This document shows positions 12,201 to 24,200 of a stretch of DNA of 64,000 nucleotides, in pieces (position 1 is the first letter of the stretch; the number at the start of each line of letters is the position of its first letter). The notes below the pieces were generated by a model. It was not told where the DNA came from and made no database searches. It worked only from the letters and a program-made list of their open reading frames with translations. The stretch comes from Penelope pileata (Eukaryota > Chordata > Aves > Galliformes > Cracidae). The translations under genes were made by a program, and so were the position numbers. The stretch lies in contig WBMW01003830.1 in the NCBI GenBank assembly GCA_013396635.1, positions 2,468,845 through 2,532,844 on the forward strand. Reading direction: 5' to 3'.

Positions 12201-15200
12201 GACAGTACACCAGCATGAGGGAACAGTGGCAGCACTGCACCTTTAAAAATGTATTAACTCTAGCATCATATATCGTGTGCCTGGTTTTGTGCTTCTGTGG
12301 GTGCTTGGCTGATGTCAAAACTGCTTTTTGAAAAAAATTTTGGTTTTGCTAGCATTTTAGCTGGTATGTGTGTACTTTGTGCTGTGTATTGACAGAATGT
12401 CTAATCTAGCTGTGTTACCAGACTATTTGATGAAACAACAACAAAAACTTTTAATTTTTTTTTTTTTTTTTAAATCCAAATGGAAGCCATAAGACGAGGG
12501 CTTGATATTCTTCAGTCTGAAGTGCCTGGAGGAGACACGTTCATGCATGAAGGATTTAAAAGGGTACACACTGCAGTACTCCTTTCTTTGATTTATACAT
12601 ATACACTTGGCTTTCCTTGCTGCTTTTCCACTGAATTGTTAACAGTGTTCTATACTTTGTTGCAGGCAAATGAGCAGATTTACCATGAAACCTATGGAGG
12701 TAGGTGTTGTATGTTTCTTGTTAGTATCTGCATGGAAAAAGATAGGGGTGACAGTTTTACGTGACCTGCAGTAAACTCATTGGAAGAAGTTTTGGAGAAG
12801 GGACCAGTGTTACACAATCGTTGCATTCCATTTTGACTACAGCCCTACTTTCAGATGCGTGATTCATGGTTTATTAAGACCAGAGGAGACCATTCAGATC
12901 TCAGATCTGACCCAGGGCAGAATACAAACCAGAGCATTGCGGCCGGAATGGCCTGTACTGCACCCAGGGACAGGAACACACACACGTTCCTGCCCTACTC
13001 TGTCCTCATGCACTCGACACCATCTGCCTCATGCCATCAGATTCTCCTCATTAGTGTAGGGACAAGTGTGATCAGCTGGAGATTTTAGCATCATGAATAA
13101 TTTAGGATGGGATTCTCAGTCCATGTACTGTAATGTAATGTATATTTTTGCTGAATTTTGAGAGGGAAATGTATTTGTGCTTTCATCTGTACCAAAGAGA
13201 AGGCCTAATTAGTTGAACTGAGCACTTTCTCCCTGTTTTGTACGCTGGTGTTAAGTTGTTCTTGTTTATGTGCTGATGGCTTCCTTGGAAGGCCTGGAAA
13301 AGGGTCAGTGCCTTTTAATAAAATAGGATACAAGTGTAGAGCCTTCAGCAGGAACTCTGTTGTGTGGCTTCTCAGATGCTTTTACCTGACAAATTGAGAG
13401 TTTTGATAAGTCCAAGTGAAAATGATTTTGCCTCTTCCTAACAGATGAGAGAGTAGTTGATTAGCTCTTGGCAAAGTTGATTAGGAAGGATGAAAGAGTA
13501 GATAACATCTGGATTTATAAAAAAGTGCTGGGAAAAAAACAAGAATTCAGAAGAAAACCAAATTCAATTTATTTCTGTCCTCTTTCAAGCATCCTCAGAA
13601 GAAAAATGAGTAATACGGGAATCCAAGCTTATTTTCCCTGAAGTTGCAGGTCATTTTTTTAAGGTTTTATATCTGTGTTGACATGACATGGGAAGGACTG
13701 CATGGCATAAGAAACCTGTCAGAAATAATCAGTCTTTAGTTTCAGATAGTATGGCAAAAGACATTTGAAATTGTACCAGATTACTTTTTAAAAAATAACA
13801 AATACTTCTCTGAAAGTAATGTGTGTGTACATTAGCATGTGTGACTATTGAAGCGGAATGGTTGGTTGAGCCATAGTTTTCATATTAATTGGGATTAATT
13901 TTTAACATCTCTCATTCTTCTAGGTAGTATTGTATTTTATATCATGTTACTTATATAGCTGTCCAAAGTCTGTGCAACCTTTTCACATGAGCTTATGTGG
14001 GACATGAAATTGCTTCTCACAAGGCATGTGAATTTGCTCCAGTGGATCTGGTCTTGCATTTCTCACACTTGGAATTCCTATGAACTTCACTGACAGTTCT
14101 CGTCACATGTGAAGTGTAGGACTGAAGGCCCTGTGGAAGTACCTTTTGATGCTGTGTTCAGTAGGGTTTCTCATTGAAAACCTGGTGGAGATGAAGGTAG
14201 GGTGACAGGAGAGCTCCTCTTGCAGAGATCTTGCACTGGCAATCTCTGGGCAACTTTCGTGCAGAGAAGTATTTGTCAAGAGAAGAGGAGAGGATAAACC
14301 TGTCCATCTCTGGGAATTCATTTTCCTGTTTCCTGGTGTGAAGGGTCTAAATGTCTGTCCTGTTTAAAACATGGCATCTAGGTTACAAGTTTGTGCATGG
14401 GCCTTGCTGGAGCAGTACTGCCCCTTCGGCGCTGCTTGTGTGTGTTGAAGGTGCGCAGGTTTCTGGTTGCTGTGTGTTGTCATACATCTGACCTTCAGCT
14501 GGGGTAGATGAGCGCATTTCCAGTGAAAACCATACAAATCAGGCTGAGTCTGGCCTTGTGGTTTTGTGTTTTTGTCAGCAAAATGGCATGTGTCACTTCA
14601 AACTTATTTTCATTGTCAAATCTTGTGCCATCCGTATGCAATCTGTTAACTATCCCCCATGTAGGAGTTCGGACTGCTAGTGTGATTATTGCTCTGACGG
14701 ATGGAGAGTTACAAGACGTTCAGTTTTACTACGCAGAGCAAGAAGTAAGTCACCTTCACCTTTACCCTGACTAGCTCCAGTCAAACCTGTGGATGTTTAC
14801 TGTTGGTTCCACTGCTTGTATGGCTTTGTACTTCATGGCAATTTTTTCATTTAGGCTAACAGAGCCAGAAGCTTTGGAGCTATTGTTTATTGTGTTGGAG
14901 TGAAAGATTTCAACGAAACTCAGGTAATTTTGCTTGCTTCCTTCTTGTTTTGTTTTTCTGTTATACTAGTGCAGGAGTAACAGCATCAGTTGAAGGCATT
15001 TATTTAATTACTTGAGGCATAAATCATTTCATGTCAGTATGATGTCTTTTAGCAAGTATGAAGGGGCCCAGTTTTATTCGCTGTAATTTTATTTTCCTCA
15101 TGATTTATGATTGTCTTTCTTTGCAGCTGTCAACGATTGCTGACAGCATCGATCATGTTTTTCCAGTTACGGGAGGCTTTTATGCCCTAAGAGGAACCAT

Positions 15201-18200
15201 TGATTCAGTAAGCTGTCTATTCTGAAACCTAAAAAAGAGGACCCTTTCCTGTGTTAATAAAGCATAGATTAAAAACAACCACCAAAAATGCCTTTATCTT
15301 AAATCTTCTAGATTCTCAAGAAATCTTGCATTGAGATCCTAGCAGCTGAGCCATCCAGTGTTTGTGCAGGAGGTAAGCTTCCGCAGGAATGGTGTGGTAA
15401 GGCAAGCAAATGACACCGGTGAAATGTCAGTAACTACCTAACATGGTGTCAGAGCTGAAGGCCTGTGGATGTGTTGGAGAGTATCCCCCAGGGCCGTGGC
15501 TGGAGCCCTGTGCATCCCTTCTGAACTTGGGAAGGAGTTGGTGCTGATACACAGCTTCTGAGCGCTGGCTTGGAGAACTGACTTAGAGAGCACTGGGGGA
15601 TCTGGGATGCTGCTCTATACCCAGTAGAAAGAGGACACAAAAGTGATACCAAGCTAGACTGCCATGGGTTATTTTGGTGCCTAATGGAGCGTCTCACAAA
15701 ATTCTGGAAAGATTGCGTTCCTTGGATCTGCTAGGGCTTGTCAGCAGTGAGAACAAGACTTTGCAGAACATTCACAGAAACTTCAGGTTAATGGAACCAG
15801 ATGTAATTAACTGCAAAAGCCAAGATAGCCAACGCGTTTTCCAAAGCATTAGTGTTTTACTTAGCTGCAGTGGAAGGACTATTAGGGTACAGGCAAACGT
15901 AAAGAATCCCCAGAGGAGCTGCTGATAATTTCATGCGTTTCCTGTTTAGGATATTCAACTTGCATTTGTTCTTGTTCATGGTAGCGATTTGCTACATTCT
16001 TTCCTACTTCAGAGGCTGTTGCAGCACAGTGAGAGTGACACCCTAGGCTTGCTGGAAGGTACAGCTTGTAGTGTGGTTATTTAGATCTGATGTTACAGTC
16101 TTGTGCTCACTTCTTTTTACACTGAGGAAATGAGCACATACAAATGCAGGATGCATGAAAGCTGACCTTGAAAACACAGGTCAAAAGAGGGGATTCAGGA
16201 AAAACCTGTTAAATAGTACAAAGAAAGGAAATTGTTCACTCTTCATTTCCGTGTGTTAATTGCAGTATGCCTTTTTGGAGAGAAAAAAAAAAAGCAAATT
16301 TTGAAAATATTTTTCAGAAGAACTTAAGAAAATGTATTGTCAGGGGAAGATCTGACTCTTTGAAAGGGGTCATGTTTCAGCAAAAAGAGTAAAATTATTT
16401 GAAAAAGCAGTCAGCTCAGTTTGTGTGTATGCTGCTGACTCAGCAGCATGCTTACATGGTGGGGTTTGTTGTGTCTCTGCTGACAAAGCCATCTGGCACA
16501 GGTGGGCTTGAGGTGAGGTGTGTTGCTGAACCACCAGGACATAAAGATGTGGATCTCCCGTGCGTGAAGGTTTGCTTATAGCAGCAGGGAGCTTGGAAAT
16601 AGGAGGGAGCCACGTGTGTAGCTCTAAGTGGTGCAGGCTGTCAACGTGGGTTAAATGGTCTTTGACACTGAGAATTGAGCACATAATAGTTTTTCCTGCG
16701 AGAAGCCTAGTCCTGCAAGCCTTACCTGGAATGAACTGTAAGAGTTTTAGAGCAAAAGGCTAATCTTCAGCTTGGCTTTGTTATCTTGAGTAATCCTATT
16801 TACTTCATTAGAACCTGGGGCTTGTCTTTATAGTTGTGCACACCATCCTGGAGGAGATCTCCTTGGACTGAGCAACTTCTTTTCATGACAGTGCGAATCC
16901 AGACTCTGAGTTCGCTTCACTGGACAGTCAGATAATAGTTCTATATGTAATATGACTTTTTTAATGTTTATTATTCAGACTTCAGCACAAAAAAGTCCTG
17001 AGGCATCTGAAGTCATCTCAGAATTTTAATACATTTTGAATTTAGGTAATCACTTAATAGAGTTCACTGGTAATATGTGTAATAAATAAGATCACGTGGT
17101 TGTTGAATTCTGTATGAAAATATATGTATATACTATACATATAGAACTGGCTGAAAATTAAGCGTATAACATTTACTAGAAATATTAAGGTTCATTCTCC
17201 TTTTTTTAGTTAGGATTTTTTTTTCTTTTTTTAAAAAATGTAATTGGAATCTGCATTTCAAAATTCTGATTAAAAAATACTTGATTTTTCAGAATTGTCA
17301 CATATTGTGACATTTTATAGCAAAGCAGCTTGCTTGTTTATAGCCTCGAAATATGAAGCTATCCATGCATTTTATATGCAGCTTATCTGAGTAAGGAGGT
17401 GAGAATCAGTCTGGATTTTATTCAGCATTATTATTAATTTCTGGAGTCTGTTAGGAAGAGTCAAAGGACGTGGGGTTGCTCACTGAAAGCCGTTCTTGAT
17501 CAGGGATTAGAGCAGCCTGACCCGCTCCTTGCAGTCGTTCTTGCAACTCATAATTACCACTGCGCTGGTGATTAGTGGTGTTCTCAGCTTCATTTTTGAT
17601 TTGCCGGAGATTTAGTAAATTGCTGATGGAATGATTTCCATGTGGTTGCAGCTGAGTTATGACAATTCCTATTGGGGCTCTGACTCTGTGACAAAGCTAT
17701 CTGGTGAGTCCGTTTACAAATTGATCTAGTCGCGTTATGACAGCTATCTGATGCTTGATGCTTTTTGACCCTGCAAATTTGTCGTCCCCGCTGCTGGAGA
17801 AACGTAGTTGAGTCCTTTCCGTTTCCTCTGATTTAAAGTGACCAAGACGTGCAGCCTGTAAACAGGCTATCAGTGCAGTGGCGGAGTTGCCTCCTATCCT
17901 GTTTGACAGCATCATTGCTTTGATTATGCTTACGGTATGAGGATGTGATTGAAAGGGTTTGTTGGATGTGGCGTCCTACTGGCCACATCAAATCCCAGGT
18001 GTGGATGCAAGCCGTCAGCTTCTCATCAGAGTCACAGAAGCGGAGCCGACAGCGCAGCCAGTGCACACCAGCTCCAACCTACCATCTCGCTGCTAGCGCT
18101 GCCCGGTTATTTCAGTGCTGACCTTTTTCCCTTCGCTGTCTTGTCAAAAGCTGCAATCTGCGAGCTGACAGTAACTAAGGAAGAAAAGGACGCAGCCAGA

Positions 18201-21200
18201 GCCAGGGCGCAAAATTAAATGGAATTAGCCATTTCAACAGACCATCACCCAGAACATGTTAATGCTCGGGAGCGTTCGAAGGGGCTGACTTCTCAACAGC
18301 AGCCACCACATCCCGTACCAGCTGTCTGTGTTTCCATGCAAGTCTGAGACTGAAACTCAATTATCAGCTTGTGTTGGTGGGCAGGTTATTCCCAAGTCAG
18401 TTCTCGCAAGTGACTGTGCAGAATGCAGTGACGGGGAGAAGAAGGGCAGGAGGGGTAACCTGTCCTGACAACACTAGACCTCTAGATGTAGGTTTTACCT
18501 TTTGATGTTTTGTGTTCAAAGACTTCTATTTTTTGCATCTTTTTAAAACCACTGAAATAGCTCTCAGTTAAACCTTTGTGATTGCTGCCTTTTAAGATGT
18601 AGTTCAGGAGATGAGGGGAAAAGAATTATAACTGCACTTTTATTTTAGCAATCTGCTTTCATATAAAATTGAGAGACAAAAAGAAATTTTCTTGGCTGTG
18701 TGTTCAGGTCCCTCAGTGGGCTGGCTACAAGCAGTGTCATTGTGAACATTTTGATTCAGACACAGGGCAGAAAACAGCTGTTGTCACATGGTATTTCCTT
18801 CCAGAGTGAAGTACTGCATTTGAGCCTTTTTTTTTTTTTTTTTTTTAACTCTTCTGTACTTTTACTTACAGAATCCTTTCAAGTTGTGGTAAGAGGCAAT
18901 GGTTTTTATCATGCAAGAAATATCGACCAGGTACTCTGCAGCTTCAAGCTCAACGACAGCCTTACCATCAGTAAGTCTGCAGGCTGAGGGCTTCCCATTC
19001 CCTGTGGCTGCATCACCACATGGGATGCAGCCCACCTCCCATCCACGTCAGGGAGCCCCTGCAGTGCATGGGGGGAGCTGGGTAGGGACCTGCATCTAGC
19101 AGAAGCTTGACACTCCTCCATGTTTAGTCTTGCAACCTATGGGCACTATGTTGAGGCCTTATGCAGGAGGTGCTGCTGTACAGTGAATTCTGGCGTCACT
19201 GTAAAGATTCACATGGGTGATGCGTACAGCCAGCGAGGACTGGTTATCAGATTGTAACAAGGAGAAATAGAATTGCTCCCTATTCTCTGGTTCATCCCCA
19301 GTAAAAATAAATAATGCTATCTTGATGCCCTGATAGTGTGTTCAAGCTATTTATTCAGTGATTCAGAAGACACTTACCATAAAGCTGGGCCCTTCAGCCC
19401 TGCTCTGCTCTTCTCTGGTGCAAGTTTCTGGTCTCATCTCAAAGAATGTGCAAGGTGGAAAATATCTGTAGTCGCTGTGTTCAACGGGATCTTTTGTTTG
19501 CTTTCTCAGCAACCAGGCAAAGGACTGAATGGCCAGAAAAGATTGAGTGTTCAGTTTCTCAGCAGTCCTCTCTTGTTCCCTGAGAAGCAGGGTGTCTGGC
19601 AGCGTGGAGCATGGCGTGGGGAGGGGAGCTTTGCTCCTTCACTGTATGTGCTGCCCTTGTTGGCTGAGCACAGTAGGGGCTTTCATTCTCTACCACAGCC
19701 AGACTGGTGCCTTTCCTAGCAGTGAATTCACTTACAAGAGGGTGCACATGAATCGCTCCTTCATTTCCCATCCTAGCTGCCTCCATGGAGGTTATGTTAA
19801 ATAAACTGTGGTGGTCTCACTCTCATCAGGCTTACAGATGCCCTTTACTGGGGATTTGTTTCTTGTGGTTTACCAGGTAGCCAGACTTTGGCTTTTTCTG
19901 CCTTGTCCCTAATCCACTGGCACCTTGACTGGATTTCCTGCTGCAAGCGCTAGGGCTGACCTAGAAGTACAGAGGAAGAAAACTGCCCTAATTCCAAGCC
20001 TCCTCCATGGTGTGTTGTTCTTGGGTTAGGTCTGCAATAGCTGATATCATGAGACACTGATCTCTATTGGCCATGCTTTATTGTTCCCATCAGGCTGGCC
20101 CTAACACATACCACTGCAACTTCCCTGCTTTGGGAGAGATGAGGCCGCGGAAACGAGCTGTGTGTGCTCGTATGTAAAAGCTTTCGTGCTTTGTTGGGAC
20201 ATTCAGAGTGAAGCCCCAGTCACAGCAGCAACTTGTCTGCTCTTGTGCCTCAGTCACATGCTTTTAGGGAGTTCAGTTTTGCCTATATTTTTGATCCCCT
20301 TTGATCCCTTGAGTAACCAGAGGTGTCAGTGTTCAATATGAGTAGAGTTTGCATGCACTTTTCAGATAGATGAGTATTGCTCAAAGGTAGCTTCAAAATG
20401 GGTGATGACTGCTGTCAGGAACAGAGAGATTCCATTTCCTAGTTGTGGTACCTCTAGCCTGATAACACCATATTGGCATCAACAAGATTGGTCATCCTAG
20501 TGCTTGGCTTTATAATCAGTACCGTTGGAGAGCACTGATTCTTGCCCTTGTACTGAATTTATCATATCTTATTAACGTCAACACTTCTCCAGGGGATGGC
20601 CACCATGGGACAATTTGTTTTTTTCATCTCTGACAGTTGCATTAATTCCTTTTCAGATGAAAAGCCGACCCTTGTCCATGATACTTACCTGCTTTGTCCT
20701 GCCCCGGTGATTGAAGATGCTGGACAGTAAGTATTGCATTTCCAGTGGGTGAGAAGAGAGGGAGCTTCTGGATGAGGATTTCATTATCAGAATTTTGCCT
20801 GAAGTGCCAAGCTAGGACGATTTAGTTTTGTAACAGGAAAAGGGCTCTGTGTACCAAACCATCTCCTAGTATGAGCCAGTACAGCTCCATTCAACATTGG
20901 GTCTTTGGCACAGCTTAACCAAAGGCCTTGTTGGACTGTGGTCCCATATAGCAGTCCAGCAGTGCTGGAGATGAAGTGGGCATGAGCAGTAGTGTGATGT
21001 TGATGTTGTTGAGCTTGTTGGTGCTCTCCACCCGTCTGGTACTGGTGGGGAGTGTCAGCACTTACGTATGTGATTCTCTAGATTCATGTATGGAGCGTTG
21101 CAGCCATGTGTACTGTTTTACCCAAAAGGAGAAAAAAATAGGGCTGGTGATTAAAAGCTCCCACATGAACTGTGCTACAGACCTCTTGGCAGCATTGGAC

Positions 21201-24200
21201 CCATGTCATGCATGTTATCTCTGGGGGTGTCAGTGGTTTTACTGACTCACTGTGGCTGTGTCAGGCCTCACTCTGCTTCAGTGGATGCTGGTGGGTGTTA
21301 GGATTGACCTTCCCATTGCATCCTGCCCGGGATGCAGCAGTCCAACTAGTTGCAGGTGTTTCTGCATTGCAGCTCCAGCGCCTGGGGGCTCTGCCTGCGA
21401 GGGACTGTTTAATATGACTTCTTGGAAGTCTCCCCATGTGAACCCAATGAGGCTGAAAGGCTGCCAGCTGTGATATGACTTGGAGAAAGACAGAGTTAAT
21501 GAGTAAGGAGGGGGAGAGTTTCAGATATTGGTAGAAGAGGATTTTTGAGGGTGCCTATGTCATTTCTCTTCTGTTCCTGTTGCCTTTTTTCTAGGCCAAA
21601 AGTTAATTGAATTCCAAGCAAACTTTTAATTTTGGAAGAAAATTGATGCTCAATTTGAATTCCTTTGCTGCTGCTGTAGACATTGCTTCCTGTGTTTTGA
21701 CCCTGCTTTGCTTTGGCCAGTGTTGGTATTTTTCAGCTGTCCTGCAGACTCCATGAAGACATGGCACAAGGCTGTAGCTTCCTCCTTGGTGATCTAGATT
21801 CTTGGGTTGAGGAGAAAGCCTCCCTCCCCTTTCCTACCTGTGGGTGGGGGACTTCTTTTTTTTTCCTCAGACCCTTCCTCTGATATTGGAGAATGCTAGA
21901 GCCCAATTTTGCTTTAATTTTACTTTCATTTAAATTTTTTTCTCTTGACCTCATGCAGGAGTCCAACTTTACTTGGATACATTTAAAAACAAAACCGGTC
22001 TGGCTCTTTAAGCTGCAGAACAGATTTAAAATAAAAGCAAAGACTTCTTGTGCTACCTGGGGTAGTATTGCAAACGCCTGAGATTTTGTTTCAGCTCTCT
22101 ATCATAGTGCCCTTTGGCCCAGGTGAGATGAAAGTTTTGTAATAAATATATGCCCCAACTCAATTAAGCCAACGTGAAAAGGATGGGTCCTAGGCAAGCA
22201 GAGAGGCAGAGTCAGGTAGGCACCTGCAGCCACAGGAATGCCTTGACTCAGCAGGGCTTGTTATTTGTGCATGTTCATGAGCCAATGGCTAAAACACAGC
22301 ATGAATAAAGGGAACAATGGGTATAAAGATGACACTAAAAATAAATGTATCTGTTTGTGCTTTAGGGTGGTTTTCCTACAAGTCAGCATGAACAATGGGC
22401 TAACGTTCATCTCCAGCTCTGTCAGCATCACCAGCACACAGTGTGTAAGTAATTGGAATGGGGCTTGACAGAGAAAGCATGAGATCTTGGGAAGAGGCGG
22501 TGGCTCTTCAGGCAAAGCCTCCTTGACTGAGCATGAGTTCCCTGCAGCTGCTGCATCACAGTTGCTGACTGAATCCCAGCAATTCTTTGAAAAATCACCA
22601 GGCTAGTTAAGACTAAATCATTGTTGATGGTGGCTAGATCATGGTAAATTTACAGATTAAACAGTTGCAACAAAAAGGCTCCCTGCCCATTCCTATTCCA
22701 GAAAAAAGAGATTCTTATAGCTAGGACCTGGCTAGAAGGGAATCCAGAGAAAGGGGAGAAGGAGCATCAGGAAGCAATACCCCATTGAGCACTGAGTTCA
22801 CCTGTGGTATTTGGTCTGAAAGTTGCAACTGCTAGGATTTAGATCTAGAAGGACCACAGCATGCAATGTCTTCTAAACTTTCTTGGGTATTTTCTGATTT
22901 GATCTTAATGCATTTGTTCTTAGACCTCCATAATTTACTTCTAGTTCAGGATTTGCTAAGGCATTTTTGCACTTTCAATGACAAGAGATGATTGCTTTTC
23001 TCTTGGTGTCGTGGGGAATGACCAGAAAGGATAACAGCCTCCCATCCTGAAGTGAGCCTCTTGGTACCTGGCTGCTGCCCAGCCCGGCCAAGGGAGGATG
23101 TGCTGCTGTGAGACAGCAGTGGCTGGAATGCACATCTCTTGGCTTATGTCAGGAAGACCACTTATCCCCAGGGTAAGGGACTTACATGATCTTTTAGCAA
23201 AATCGGATTTTAGAATTTAAAAAAAAAGCTGACAATAAATGGTGATCTTCCTTACTATGGACTAAAAATAGGCAACACCCACGTGGTGCAAGCTAACAAC
23301 AGTTTACTTCAGCTAAAGATCTGGCCTTGTGCTTGTGGACTAAAGGTTTGCCAGGGTACCCGATACCAAGCATTTGGTATTGGATTTGAGCTTTGTTGTT
23401 TCTGGTGTCAAAAGGACTTTTATAGCCCACACCAAATGCTGTCATATTGGTTTGTAATCATCATTTGCCTTTCTGACAGCTGCAGAACAGAAAGGCAGGA
23501 ATTGAGACAAATAGTGACTGGAGCTTGCAGATTTGATTTTATGATGTTTTCACTGATGCAGCTGGGAAATTTTGCACCGGATCACTGGAACAGCTCAGGG
23601 TGTGTGGATGCAGAATTCAGCAGAGATGATTTTGCTGCTTCACCTCTTTTATTATTATTATTTTGATTATTTTTTTCCAACTTGAAATTTTCTACAGGGA
23701 AGATTTATATTTCCACATTTTACTCCCCTTTTCTACCCTCGGTACCACAAAACCTTTTGAGTTCACAGTGAAACACAAGTATTAACTGGTGCATTTAGTT
23801 ACCCATATGTAATTTATTTCTGATGGAGGCTAAGTCTGAGCTCTAGCTGGGGTCCGCACAGGGCGTGGATGGAGGAAGCTTTTTTCTTGGTAGCCTCTGG
23901 ATAAAGAGAAGACTCCAATCTCCAGCCTTGTCAATCTGACAATTTTTGCCTGGCTCTTGCAGATTGAACATGAAGGAGGCAAGGGGCCTGATTCTCACCT
24001 GGTACAAAAAAAAGAAACCCATCTCACTCCAGTTGCATCCCGTAAGGGGGGAGGCTGCTAGTTCACTTTCCAGCTTTGTCCTAATCTCATGCGTTTCACT
24101 CTTGTCGTTTTAGAGACTCCCTTCATTTCCTTTCCTCTCCTGCTCCCCTTTCTGTGAGTGGCAGCCAGCTGGCCTGCTCAGCCCTCCTCCCCAGCTGGCG

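Noticed and set aside
18930..18935. Internal donor CAG|GTACTC within exon 10
   Set aside because: Using it would delete the LCSFKLNDS strand of the Ig-like domain; the downstream GTAAGT keeps the frame and homology.
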